NCBI GenBank assembly: GCA_018648265.1
Contig: JABGRN010000011.1
Span: forward strand, 1-64,000
From: Prolixibacteraceae bacterium
Lineage (GTDB): Bacteria > Bacteroidota > Bacteroidia > Bacteroidales > Prolixibacteraceae
Length of the DNA: 64,000 nt
Direction of reading: 5' to 3'
The first letter of the stretch is position 1. Every line of letters begins with the position of its first letter. Shown here in pieces: positions 8,235-17,457 of the stretch. The position numbers were made by a program, and so were the translations under genes. Under the pieces are notes generated by a model, which made no database searches, was not told the origin of the DNA, and was given only the letters and a program-made list of their open reading frames with translations.

Positions 8235-11023
8235 TTAAGGGTATAATTATACAAATTGCCGCCCACGCTTCCAACAATTAAATTAAGTTGACCTGAATTT
8301 TGTGAAATTTTACCAATGCTAAATTCACCATTGCCTTGCAATGGAAAACGATCGTGTAACTTTCCTTCAGCATTAAAAAGATAAATCTGATTGGCTTTTG
8401 TGTCAACTACCCCAACTTTTTTCAGGTTGGGGCCAAACGTATAAATATTTGGTTTATGCTGGATCTCATTTTCAAACTTCCAGGAATAACTTTTTTCCCC
8501 ATTTTCACTCATCACAATTAACTTGTCTTTATCAATAAAAACAAAATCTGGGACACCATTGCCATTTAAATCTTCAACTGTAAAAAAATGATCCTCACTG
8601 AATTTTTCCGTTTTCTTTTCAGAAAATTTACCATCGAAATAGAGGTAAAAAACTTTCCCATTTTTGTCGGTGGCAACTATTTTTGGTTTCCCATTTAAAT
8701 TTAATACCAGTGGATTTCTAGAATTTTCGAACCTTGCAGAAGTTGCCACCCTTGTTTTTCCCCTCCTGTCTTGAATATAAACCCGCGATTTATCTTTAAA
8801 AACAATGTAATCATTGTTCCCGACCCTAAAATGTTGTACCGGGGTAGTTACTTCATGGTCGGTTTTATCAAATTCCCAACCGGAAATTAACTTTCCTGTA
8901 TTATCGTAGGCATACACTTTTTTGTTTTCGCAAGCTACAAAAAACCTGTAATTTCGATTGTTGTCGTAATCGAAAATATTTACCCCGTTGGTAGCCGGCG
9001 AACGAAATGTAAGCGGGAAATGCGCAACATTTTCACCATTCCGATCAATTAAAAAGAGCTTACTTTTGGTATTAAAAAGGTATTGTAACCTGCCGTTTTT
9101 GTAGTAATCGATTTGATAAATTTCACTTAAAATTGTCTCGGGAATATCAATGCTCCAGCGAGTACGGCCTTCTTTTGTAACCTGGTGCAGAGTGTTTTGG
9201 CTGTCTTGTAAAATAATTTCACGGTTAGTCGGGTTATTGTGGTTAACAACAATAACTGGTTTAGAAATAATGTTGCTCCCAACATTGCTTTGCCAGGTTG
9301 TTTTCGCCTTTTCTTTTATTTTAGGGTCGAACGATATAAACATGGAATTAAAAGAAATTTGTTTGTTGTGCAGAACTTGCCAGTTGACCACCCCCATTTT
9401 TTGGAACAAATCCCTTTTTCCTTCAAGCTCATTAAAAACTATGGGATTAAAAATTTCTTTAAAATATTGAAATCCAAGGTTAACATTATAATAAGTATTA
9501 ATATTGGTTTTATTTTCAATGTTCTGTTTGAAACGTATATAATCCATATCCTTGTCAAGTGTGGCATCCAGGACCATATTCCGCAAGTATTCTTCTATTC
9601 CTTTTTGAGAATTACAAAACACCATAAAATTACCCCAAAAGGCAACAAATTTTGCCTCGGTCAAAGTAAAGGGTTTTCCCATCCAGGTTCCCGGAAATGA
9701 CGGGTAGGGAAAGCGATAAACTACAAAAGGGGTTTCTTTGTCGATTGAAAAAGTCAATTTAAGGCTGCTTACATCAATTTTTTTTCTGTTCGCATAATTC
9801 AATAACAAAGCGTTTAACTTTTCTTCGGCAGCTGATTTTCCCTCGGTGTGCAGTATAAAATAACTGGTTTTATTGGCCGGATCTTTGGAGATTGATGTAG
9901 TTGCCACAATAATTTCGTTTTTAACAATTGTGGTAAAATCCGATCTAATATCTGTCCTAAATCCGGATTCAATTTTTTTAATTCGTTCTTCGCGTTTATA
10001 ATAGAAATCGGAATATGTAAAAAATTCCTCCATATTTTTAAAAAACCGTTGTTTATCGGAAAAAGTGTAACTATAAAAAGAAGATGTATTTTGAGGAAGG
10101 ACTTTGTCAGCTTCAAAACGTACCGGTTCCTGACCATCGAAAACCGATAAAAAATGGTTGAGTGAATCAGTCGATGTAGAAATTCCGTTAAGTGTAATTT
10201 CACTTTTTCCAAAACTTAAATCGAGTTCGCTCCACGCTGCATAATCTTTAAAAATTTTAACCTGGTTTTTATAGTTTATTTTAACTTTTTCGCCAAATTC
10301 ATTTACTTTCTCAGTCGATTTATTATTAATCCAGTTTCCTAAAAATTCGGGAAAATAAACGTGGTTAACATACAACGAAATTTCCGATTGCGATGTAACC
10401 GTTTTGTTTGCTTTTAAAAAAAATGGGTTTTCAACAATACCTTGAGTGTTTATTTGCCTAATTGACTGTTCCAATAAAATTGAATTTGTGCTGGTTAGAA
10501 ACAGGCCTCCTGTAAAACAATAAAACAAGGTGTTTGAATTTGCAGAAGTTGAAATTGTTGTGATTCTGTGCCCATTATAATTTCTTTTGTCATACAAGTA
10601 TTCATCAAAAGGGAACAAAACCTGAATTAAATTTTCAAGAGTCTTACGTTTATTATTGCTATCGGCTTTTTTTATAACTATTGGAACCAGTTCGTTTTTT
10701 CCGGTAAAATTAAACGCCAGTATAAAAGGTTCGTTCCTTAAATTATTTTGAATATCTTTTTTGTATTGAATAATAGTATCCAGTTTTTCAATCAATTCAA
10801 AAAACTCATTCCAAATTTCAGATTTTACAAATTCTTGAACTATTGGATTTTCTACCGGGATTGATTGTATCGAGCTGAATTCAATAAAAAGCGGAGTTGA
10901 AACAGGCACTGCTTTATACACAGATGTTTCTCTCGAAAAGGTAACTTCGTCTTTTGTAAAATATACAAACCCGATAACAACTGTCAGGGCTGCGATTAGT
11001 ATAATAATTAAATTACGCTTCAT
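8231..11023 (-). CDS. Large membrane-anchored DUF3352-like protein with C-terminal propeller
   Basis: About 930 residues with an N-terminal anchor helix (NLIIILIAALTVVIGFVYF) and no catalytic motif that I recognise. The first two thirds is a long extracytoplasmic region resembling DUF3352-type proteins (N-terminal phrase SVYKAVPVSTPLFIEFSS). The last third has repeated strand-and-loop units rich in D/N-G turns (for example DYDNNRNYRFFV, DLNGNGVPDFVFID), as in PQQ- or FG-GAP-like beta-propellers. The longest possible reading starts with TTG at 11032; I prefer the ATG at 11023 just before the anchor helix. It stands alone on its strand. Function is unknown; a periplasmic scaffold or sensor is possible. 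Confidence 0.75.
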   Translation of the reverse strand: MKRNLIIILIAALTVVIGFVYFTKDEVTFSRETSVYKAVPVSTPLFIEFSSIQSIPVENPIVQEFVKSEIWNEFFELIEKLDTIIQYKKDIQNNLRNEPFILAFNFTGKNELVPIVIKKADSNNKRKTLENLIQVLFPFDEYLYDKRNYNGHRITTISTSANSNTLFYCFTGGLFLTSTNSILLEQSIRQINTQGIVENPFFLKANKTVTSQSEISLYVNHVYFPEFLGNWINNKSTEKVNEFGEKVKINYKNQVKIFKDYAAWSELDLSFGKSEITLNGISTSTDSLNHFLSVFDGQEPVRFEADKVLPQNTSSFYSYTFSDKQRFFKNMEEFFTYSDFYYKREERIKKIESGFRTDIRSDFTTIVKNEIIVATTSISKDPANKTSYFILHTEGKSAAEEKLNALLLNYANRKKIDVSSLKLTFSIDKETPFVVYRFPYPSFPGTWMGKPFTLTEAKFVAFWGNFMVFCNSQKGIEEYLRNMVLDATLDKDMDYIRFKQNIENKTNINTYYNVNLGFQYFKEIFNPIVFNELEGKRDLFQKMGVVNWQVLHNKQISFNSMFISFDPKIKEKAKTTWQSNVGSNIISKPVIVVNHNNPTNREIILQDSQNTLHQVTKEGRTRWSIDIPETILSEIYQIDYYKNGRLQYLFNTKSKLFLIDRNGENVAHFPLTFRSPATNGVNIFDYDNNRNYRFFVACENKKVYAYDNTGKLISGWEFDKTDHEVTTPVQHFRVGNNDYIVFKDKSRVYIQDRRGKTRVATSARFENSRNPLVLNLNGKPKIVATDKNGKVFYLYFDGKFSEKKTEKFSEDHFFTVEDLNGNGVPDFVFIDKDKLIVMSENGEKSYSWKFENEIQHKPNIYTFGPNLKKVGVVDTKANQIYLFNAEGKLHDRFPLQGNGEFSIGKISQNSGQLNLIVGSVGGNLYNYTLN

Positions 11024-11483
11024 ACGTGCCAATTTTGTTCAAAATTACAAAATTGAGAATGCTAATAATCTATTTTTCGTTTTTAAAATGAAACGTCAGT
11101 TGTTAATAAAGTTAAAGGTTTGAATATTTATCGGTGGTAAGTTATAAATTTAGATCTCCACCAAACCTCAAACTAACTACTAGCCCGTTGAAACCTAAGA
11201 GTTTTGCTTAATCACCTTTGACACCCCTTACTATTTAAAATGTGCCGAATAATTCACTTTATCTTTAAGATACTTTAATTATGGAAATTATATTTACTGG
11301 GCAGTTTACTTCAAAATTGAATTGGTACTATTTTATTTACTAAAAAACAATGTTGCACTTTATTTCAATTGTGAGAAAATAAACGAAATAAATGAAAGCC
11401 TGATTAACTGAGATTAATAATTCTTTTGAGAAACATTTAAATAGTGTCACTTAGAAGTACTAAATAGATAAAATTTAACTGGG
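11024..11483. other. Intergenic region between the propeller gene and the cco operon
   Basis: About 460 A/T-rich bases with no supported ORF, tRNA or repeat. It must hold the promoter of the minus-strand propeller gene, but I see no confident -7/-33 pair. Confidence 0.4.
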
Positions 11484-11489
11484 TTAGAA

Positions 11490-11521
11490 AAATGAGGAAA
11501 TCCCAAATCCTTACCTCATTT
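11490..11521 (-). terminator. Rho-independent terminator of the cbb3 operon
   Basis: On the minus strand AAATGAGG pairs with CCTCATTT around a 16-base loop, and the 3' arm runs into TTTTTC. The 5' arm overlaps the stop codon of the copper ATPase gene, so the operon ends here. Confidence 0.7.
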
Positions 11522-13918
11522 CTTTTGAAGTTTTATTTTCCCCATTCCGCGGGTAACAAAAGTGGCGAATGCCACAACCGAAACCGAACTGATTGGCATT
11601 AAAATAGCAGCAACAATTGGCGAAAGATTTCCGGTAATTGCAAAAGCGATTCCGATAATATTGTATAAAAACGAAATTGCAAAACTTAACTTTACAATAT
11701 TTAATGCTGTTTTTGTAAAGTCTATAAAATTTGCCAGATTATGAAATCTGCCCGCTTCCAGAACGGCATCGCTGGCAGGCGAAAAATGATACACTTTATC
11801 TGCAATTGTTAATGCCACATCGCTTTGCATTAACGCACCAGCATCATTTAACCCGTCGCCGGTCATTAATATTGTTTCGCCTTTATTTTGTAATGATTTT
11901 ATAAAATCTGCCTTGTCGCCGGGTTTTTGATTAAATAGTAATTTTCCTTTTTCAAAATAGCTGGTCAGGTTTTCAGCCTCCGAATCGTTATCTCCAGAGA
12001 CAAGAAACATATCGAAATTTCTATTTAGTGATTTTAGTACACCTTCGAAACCGACTCGGTACTTGTTACTGATTTTATAAAATCCGGTCGGTTTATTGTT
12101 TATCGAAACATAAACTACAGAAGCCTTTTGTTCCTTTATTTCTTTTGAATTTGTAACGTACTCTTCCGAACCAATTCTGATTTCCAGATTATTTACTTTA
12201 CCAAAAATACCCCGACCCGAAACTTCAACAAAATGTTCCGGTTTTTGATATTTTGCTTTGCTGTAATGATTTGCAATGGCAGTACTTAATGGGTGAGTTG
12301 ATTGTTTTGCAAGTGAAAAAATCGCATTTTTTTCTTCCGCTGAAAGTACTATCCCCGAGAATTCAATTTTGCTTTCGTTTGGTTTGGTAAGTGTTCCGGT
12401 TTTATCAAAAACAATTGTATTTACATGCGAAAGTTTTTCAATAACATCGGTATTTTTAATGTAAAGTCCGGCTTTGCCAAAAATGCGCATCGTATTTCCA
12501 AAAGTAAACGGAATGGAAAGTGCTAATGCACACGGACAGGCAACAATTAAAACCGCAGTAAAAACAAAAATAGCAGTGTGTGTCTCTCCTTTAAACATCC
12601 AAAAAGTGAATCCGGCAATTGCAATTACAATAATTATCAGCGTAAAATATTTACTTATTTTATCGGAAAGTGATTTAAGTGAATCGCTTGGTTTTTCGTA
12701 GGTTTTATCCTGGTTCCAAAGTTTAGTGAGGTGACTTTGACTGACCTCCTTTTTCACCCTGATTTTAATGATCTCACCCATTTGTCTCCCGCCGGCATAA
12801 ATAAAATCGTTGGTTTTTTTAACAACAGGTGTCGATTCTCCAGTTACAAAACTGTAATCTATTCTTCCTTCCCCTTCAATTAAAATAGAATCGGCTGGAA
12901 TCAATTCTTTGTTCCGGATAATTAACTCATCGTCAACTTCAATTTTTTCGAGCAAAATACTTTCCTCAATTTGCTTGTTGATTTTTGTAACTGCAATTGG
13001 GAAATACGATTTATAATTCCGATCGAAAGAAAGTGCTTCGTAGGTTTTGCTTTGGTACCACTTACCAACCAGGAGAAAAAATATTAATCCGGAAAGGCTA
13101 TCGCAATAACCCGCCCCGCCTGCAAAAAGTATTTCGTAACCCGAAACAAAAAAAAGTACAATAATACCAAGTGCAATGGGCAAATCGATACTAATATTCT
13201 TTTTTAGCAGGTTTTTAAATGCTGAAATATAATAGTCGCTGCCGCTGTAAAACGCAACCGGAACAACCAAAATAAAACTTAAAATACTCAATACCGATTG
13301 CAGTTTGTCGTCCAGTGGTTCGCCGTTAAAATAGGCAGGTAAACTGTAGGTCATCACATTTACAAAAACAAATCCGGCAACCCCGATTTTATAAAGTAGT
13401 TTTTTGTACGACTGCGTGTCATCTTTTTTATCAGAAAGACTTTGAGAAAGATCGGGAGTGTAATGAATCGAAGAGAGCAATTCAACCAATTGGCGTAAAC
13501 TTAACAACGATTCATCGAAAGTAACATCAACCTCTTTTTTTGTAAAATTTACAAACGAGTATTTTACTCCTTTGTGTAGCGTATGTAAATTTTCGAGTAG
13601 CCAAATACAAGAAGCACAATGAATTACCGGAATGTAAAACTTAACCTTTGAAATTTCACCTTCGGTAAAAGATATAAGTTTTTCTTTTACCTCGGTATTT
13701 TCTAAAAATTCATATTTATTACCAAACTCAGTAGTAGTTTCCAATTTAATTCCAGGGGTTTCTTCAAGATTATAATAATTGTAAAGTTTATTTTCGTTGA
13801 GAAGTTGGTAAACCGTTTTGCAGCCGTTACAACAGAATGGTAAGTCGTTCCAAATTACCGGATGTTTTCCGTTGTCGGCACCACAATGAACACAAATATT
13901 GTTTTTATTCTGATTCAT
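11516..13918 (-). CDS. ccoI: Copper-exporting P1B-type ATPase CcoI/FixI
   Basis: This inner-membrane copper ATPase delivers Cu needed to assemble the CuB centre of cbb3 oxidase. In order: an N-terminal Cys cluster (CVHCG and CCNGC, the PF12156-type metal-binding domain), an HMA-like domain with CASC (about residue 108), paired membrane helices, TGES actuator loop, the metal-transport motif CPCALAL, phosphorylation site DKTGTLT, and TGDGLNDAGAL in the hinge. About 800 residues is usual for Bacteroidota CcoI. An upstream in-frame ATG exists at 13933, but the ATG at 13918 makes a classic ATGA overlap with the stop of the SafE-like gene, so I chose it. Last gene of the operon. Confidence 0.93.
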   Translation of the reverse strand: MNQNKNNICVHCGADNGKHPVIWNDLPFCCNGCKTVYQLLNENKLYNYYNLEETPGIKLETTTEFGNKYEFLENTEVKEKLISFTEGEISKVKFYIPVIHCASCIWLLENLHTLHKGVKYSFVNFTKKEVDVTFDESLLSLRQLVELLSSIHYTPDLSQSLSDKKDDTQSYKKLLYKIGVAGFVFVNVMTYSLPAYFNGEPLDDKLQSVLSILSFILVVPVAFYSGSDYYISAFKNLLKKNISIDLPIALGIIVLFFVSGYEILFAGGAGYCDSLSGLIFFLLVGKWYQSKTYEALSFDRNYKSYFPIAVTKINKQIEESILLEKIEVDDELIIRNKELIPADSILIEGEGRIDYSFVTGESTPVVKKTNDFIYAGGRQMGEIIKIRVKKEVSQSHLTKLWNQDKTYEKPSDSLKSLSDKISKYFTLIIIVIAIAGFTFWMFKGETHTAIFVFTAVLIVACPCALALSIPFTFGNTMRIFGKAGLYIKNTDVIEKLSHVNTIVFDKTGTLTKPNESKIEFSGIVLSAEEKNAIFSLAKQSTHPLSTAIANHYSKAKYQKPEHFVEVSGRGIFGKVNNLEIRIGSEEYVTNSKEIKEQKASVVYVSINNKPTGFYKISNKYRVGFEGVLKSLNRNFDMFLVSGDNDSEAENLTSYFEKGKLLFNQKPGDKADFIKSLQNKGETILMTGDGLNDAGALMQSDVALTIADKVYHFSPASDAVLEAGRFHNLANFIDFTKTALNIVKLSFAISFLYNIIGIAFAITGNLSPIVAAILMPISSVSVVAFATFVTRGMGKIKLQKK

Positions 13919-14673
13919 TTTGTCGAACAGCAACCCTTCGATTCTAAATATAATTCGGCCGAATTTTTCTCAAGCCCTTGTTCAAATTTCATCTCGATTT
14001 TCTGTTTTGGCGGACTCAAATAAGGAATTCCCAGACTTAATCCGCGGAGAACAAAAAATATCCCGACTACAACTACAAGCACAGGAATTAACCTATTTAT
14101 TTTATTTCGGATAGCGAGACTCATCACATTTCCGGCCAGCGAAATTGAAAGCATCATTGGAATTGTTCCCAAGCCAAACAAAATCATATAAAGCGAACCA
14201 AGTACAACTTCGCCTGTCCCGATTGCTCCGGCAATTGCCATATAAACCAATCCACACGGAAGTAATCCATTTAAGAGCCCGATTAAAAACAGACTTGAAA
14301 ATGAGCGGATAGAAAACATTTTTCCAATCGTCTTTTTTAGTTTGCCCACAAACGAAAACCAACTTTTGTCCATTCGGTATTGGTTTTTAAAAAGTGCCGG
14401 AAATAAGACAGAAACTATCATTAATGCACCCATTATTACCGAAATTTTTTGCTGAAAACCAAGCATCTCGACACCTTGCCCAAGAAACCCGAAAATGGCT
14501 CCCATAATTCCGTAGGTTATCGTTCTGCCAATATTATAAAGTGCCCCACCAAATATTTTTTGTGGAATTGTATTTCCGTGTAATGGTAGTGCAATTGCAA
14601 TTGGGCCGCACATTCCGGCACAATGAAAACTCCCCATTAAGCCAAGTACTAATGCTGATAATAATATAGCCAT
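13915..14673 (-). CDS. SafE/UreH-type membrane protein of the cbb3 assembly cluster
   Basis: A 252-residue, roughly six-helix membrane protein of the sulfite exporter TauE/SafE (UreH domain) family. The N-terminus has GLMGSFHCAGMCGPIAIALP, with the HCAGMCGP motif typical of this branch and likely metal-binding. The phrase GLLNGLLPCGLVYMAI also carries a conserved Cys, and the C-terminus ends with a CC pair. Members of this branch regularly sit between ccoH and ccoI, and a role in copper handling for oxidase assembly is widely assumed. Its stop codon overlaps the ccoI start (ATGA), and it lies 64 bases after ccoH. Confidence 0.88.
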   Translation of the reverse strand: MAILLSALVLGLMGSFHCAGMCGPIAIALPLHGNTIPQKIFGGALYNIGRTITYGIMGAIFGFLGQGVEMLGFQQKISVIMGALMIVSVLFPALFKNQYRMDKSWFSFVGKLKKTIGKMFSIRSFSSLFLIGLLNGLLPCGLVYMAIAGAIGTGEVVLGSLYMILFGLGTIPMMLSISLAGNVMSLAIRNKINRLIPVLVVVVGIFFVLRGLSLGIPYLSPPKQKIEMKFEQGLEKNSAELYLESKGCCSTK

Positions 14674-14737
14674 TTATTAAATTATTTTGAACGTAAGTTA
14701 ATTTAAAAATTAAGAAGACAATAAAAAATAGTGAATT

Positions 14738-15187
14738 TTATTGAATGTTTACAGGACGGTCGAGTTCATATTTTAATCCCTCGGAATACCAGAAAAACTT
14801 CAAAATATACCTTCCTGAAATTAAATCTTTTTTAGGAATATTTACTTCTCTGACTGCCTTTTTAACTGTATAAGAAACATCTTGTTTGCTATTCGATGGT
14901 CGGAATAGTAGAACATTTCCAGAGTCTATTTTCGAAGCCAATTCATCCTCAATAATTAGAGTTAAAAAATCGTTTTCAGAATTCACTTTAATGGCATTTA
15001 TGAATCTGGCCGAACGAGCTTCGACATTCATTTGCTCGGTATAATCTACACCTTTTTCGTAATAATCTTTATGAACAAGGTTTACATCTTGTTTAAATGC
15101 AAAAACTATAAAAACTGCACATGCTAAAAGAAATACAATCAAAAATATTAAAATCCCCGTTCCCCAATTAAATTTCATGCCTCTCAT
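14738..15187 (-). CDS. ccoH: FixH/CcoH family protein, cbb3 oxidase maturation
   Basis: A 149-residue protein with one N-terminal membrane helix (about residues 10-31) followed by a periplasmic domain beginning with KDYYEKGVDYTEQMN, the family hallmark. CcoH is a single-span factor needed for stable assembly of cbb3 oxidase. It begins 2 bases after the ccoG stop. A second in-frame Met at residue 4 is an equally possible start. Confidence 0.9.
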   Translation of the reverse strand: MRGMKFNWGTGILIFLIVFLLACAVFIVFAFKQDVNLVHKDYYEKGVDYTEQMNVEARSARFINAIKVNSENDFLTLIIEDELASKIDSGNVLLFRPSNSKQDVSYTVKKAVREVNIPKKDLISGRYILKFFWYSEGLKYELDRPVNIQ

Positions 15188-15189
15188 AT

Positions 15190-16554
15190 TTATGGACTTA
15201 CAAAAGTAGTTTTATAAGTTTCAATTAATTCATTATTGCTGTAAATTCCAAATTCTACTTCGGTTTTATCACTTTTAAGTTTTTCTTTTTGAATGAATAA
15301 AATAAAGGTAGATTCAAACATCGCCTGGTCTTTAATATCCATTTTACTACCCGCCATTTTAATTTCTCCTTCATGCGAAAGAAGCCTGATTTCAAGTGGT
15401 ATTTCGTCGTGTGTTTTATTCAAAACTCTAATATTATAAACGTTCGAAATTGTATTATCCGCATTTTCCTGAAAAAGAAGACCGGGAGTTCGCAAAATGG
15501 TAGTTTCGATAATTGGGCGGGTAAGAAGCGTGTATATGAAAAATGAAAAGAGAATGAGCAAAACAGTGGAGTATGCTTTGTTGCGTGTATTCCAAATTGT
15601 TGTGTGTCCTTCTTTAACTCCGGTTTCTGAATCGTAGCGAATTAATCCGGGTTTTTTACCAATCGATTTCATTACACTGTCGCACTGATCGATGCAAGCC
15701 GTGCAGTTTATACATTCCAGTTGGGTTCCGTTTTTAATATCGATACCTGTTGGGCAGACCGAAATACACTGCCCGCAGTCGATACAATCGCCGCTATTTT
15801 TTACACCGCGCGGTTCACCACGTTTGTAATCATAGGTAACAACAATCGATTTTGAGTCGAGTAAAACACTTTGCATTCTTCCGTAAGGACAAACCATTGT
15901 ACAAATTTGCTCGCGGAAAAAGGAATAAACCCAGTAGAAAAAACCGGAAACAACTAGAATAACCACAATTCCCGAAAGATTTTCAGATATTGGTTCAGCA
16001 GCAAGTTGCATCCATTTTTCGTTTCCAATAAACCACATTAAAAAAACATTGGTCATGGTAAGCGAAATCAGAATAAAAATAGCGTGTTTCACCGTTTTTT
16101 TAATAACCTTTTCAGTTGTCCACGGACCATTATCAAGTTTGTATCTTTTTTTGTAATCGCCTTCAATTAGATATTCTATTTTTCGGAATACCATTTCCAG
16201 GAAAATGGTTTGCGGACATGCCCAGCCACACCACAATCGACCGAAAGTTACTGTAAACAAAAGAATAAAAACCACAAACGAAAGCATTAAAAGTGCAAGT
16301 ATAAAAGTGTCTTGTGCCCAAAAAATAGCTCCAAAAATTATAAATTTCCGCGAGGCAATATCGAGTAAAATAAATGGATTCCCATTGACCCGAACAAAAG
16401 GAATGCCTATTAAAAAAAGCAAAACAAACCAACTAAAAATCGTTCGGCGCGTGTACCATTTTCCTTTTGGCTTTTTTGCGTAAACCCATTTTCTATTTCC
16501 TTTTTCGTCCATATTTATGGGACGATCCCTGAATGAAATATCTTTTTCTGACAT
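15190..16554 (-). CDS. ccoG: CcoG: membrane 4Fe-4S cupric reductase for cbb3 assembly
   Basis: CcoG (RdxA/FixG) is a polyferredoxin in the inner membrane that reduces Cu(II) to Cu(I) for insertion into cbb3 oxidase. The sequence shows N-terminal membrane helices, the membrane motif WCGWACPQTIFLE, MVCPYGRMQSVLLD, and two ferredoxin motifs, CIDCGQCISVCPTGID and CINCTACIDQCD. A further helix is followed by a C-terminal Ig-like FixG domain. The length of 454 is typical. It lies between ccoP and ccoH in the usual order. Confidence 0.95.
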   Translation of the reverse strand: MSEKDISFRDRPINMDEKGNRKWVYAKKPKGKWYTRRTIFSWFVLLFLIGIPFVRVNGNPFILLDIASRKFIIFGAIFWAQDTFILALLMLSFVVFILLFTVTFGRLWCGWACPQTIFLEMVFRKIEYLIEGDYKKRYKLDNGPWTTEKVIKKTVKHAIFILISLTMTNVFLMWFIGNEKWMQLAAEPISENLSGIVVILVVSGFFYWVYSFFREQICTMVCPYGRMQSVLLDSKSIVVTYDYKRGEPRGVKNSGDCIDCGQCISVCPTGIDIKNGTQLECINCTACIDQCDSVMKSIGKKPGLIRYDSETGVKEGHTTIWNTRNKAYSTVLLILFSFFIYTLLTRPIIETTILRTPGLLFQENADNTISNVYNIRVLNKTHDEIPLEIRLLSHEGEIKMAGSKMDIKDQAMFESTFILFIQKEKLKSDKTEVEFGIYSNNELIETYKTTFVSP

Positions 16555-16560
16555 ATTATT

Positions 16561-16672
16561 AAAAGCCCCCTAAATCCTCCGAAGAAAGACTTTGAGCAAT
16601 ATTTAAAGATTTAGCAATTTTGTGTAATCTACAATTAATTCTTTCTCCTCACTGGGGTGAGGCTGGGAAAAA
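16561..16672. repeat. Intergenic repeat remnants between ccoP and ccoG
   Basis: The otherwise tight operon opens here by 119 bases. The stretch from 16563 has the look of a degenerate copy of a dispersed Bacteroidota repeat (GCCCCCTAAATCCTCC followed by a purine-rich partner and ACTTTGAGCAA). A second part, CCTCACTGGGGTGAGG at about 16647-16662, is a perfect 6-base stem with a 4-base loop. No ORF is present. The hairpin may adjust the ratio of oxidase structural to assembly gene expression; that is inference. Confidence 0.5.
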
Positions 16673-16673
16673 C

Positions 16674-17255
16674 TTATTCTTCGCATTTTTCCCCTTGTGC
16701 AGCTTTGGCATTTGCCGGGTTTGTTCCTTTTAAAGTTATAACATAACTCGACACTTTTTGTATTCTTTCATCGCTAAGTTGCCCTTTAAAAGCAGTCATC
16801 CCTTTTGCCGGATTACCATTTTTTATGATGTTAAAAACACTTTTAAAGTCACAGCCCGAAATCGAGTATTCATCAGTTAAATTTGGCCCAATTGCATTTC
16901 CCTCGCCATTCATTCCATGGCAGGCAAAACAATTCATTTCGCCATAAATTGCTTTTCCCTCGTCAATTGCCTCGGCATCGGTTAGCAGAACTAAATCGTC
17001 GGATGACATATTTACCATTTGAAATTTCTGTTCGTGCTTTTGCGATTTTCGGACGTATTCTGCATCCTGATCGTCACCAACTTTCAGCCAAAAAAAGTAG
17101 GCAGCATAAAGAATTGACCAGCCAATTGTAATGTAAAAAATTGCCATAATCCATCTTGGAGGCGGATTATCTAATTCCTTGATACCATCGTATTCATGGT
17201 CCATTAATTTATCGTCGTGCAGTTCTGAGTTTTTATTTTCTTGTGACATACCCAT
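16674..17255 (-). CDS. ccoP: cbb3 oxidase subunit III (CcoP), mono-heme form
   Basis: CcoP carries electrons from soluble or membrane cytochromes to the cbb3 catalytic core. The sequence has the CcoP N-terminal region (HEYDGIKELDNPPPRWIMAIF, split about residues 20-40), one membrane helix (about 36-57) and a cytochrome c domain with a single heme site CFACH at 109-113. Textbook CcoP has two heme domains (about 300 residues); this one is 193 residues with one. The missing domain may be supplied by the extra cytochrome domain on CcoNO. It follows ccoQ by 10 bases. Confidence 0.92.
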   Translation of the reverse strand: MGMSQENKNSELHDDKLMDHEYDGIKELDNPPPRWIMAIFYITIGWSILYAAYFFWLKVGDDQDAEYVRKSQKHEQKFQMVNMSSDDLVLLTDAEAIDEGKAIYGEMNCFACHGMNGEGNAIGPNLTDEYSISGCDFKSVFNIIKNGNPAKGMTAFKGQLSDERIQKVSSYVITLKGTNPANAKAAQGEKCEE

Positions 17256-17265
17256 AATTTTAAAG

Positions 17266-17457
17266 TTATGATGTAATTATTTCTTCTGAATCGTTATCAA
17301 TTAATATTGAATTTTTAATTTCTTCCATTTCGTTGTCCGATCTTCGCATTGTGCGAATAAAAATCACGACAAACAGTGTGAAAAAAATGAGTAATCCAAT
17401 GATGTAATATATCTGGATTCCTTCAATGTTTTCCAATAAATTACTTACTATCTTCAT
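17266..17457 (-). CDS. ccoQ: CcoQ-like small subunit of cbb3 oxidase
   Basis: A 63-residue protein with one membrane helix (about residues 15-36, YYIIGLLIFFTLFVVIF) and an acidic C-terminal tail. Size, topology and location between ccoNO and ccoP identify it as the CcoQ/FixQ position. CcoQ stabilises the complex. The reading frame overlaps the end of ccoNO by 17 bases, indicating translational coupling. Confidence 0.8.
   Translation of the reverse strand: MKIVSNLLENIEGIQIYYIIGLLIFFTLFVVIFIRTMRRSDNEMEEIKNSILIDNDSEEIITS

Noticed and set aside
9239-9700. Plus-strand reading frame of 153 residues
   Set aside because: It lies wholly antisense to the propeller protein gene and has no recognisable pattern.
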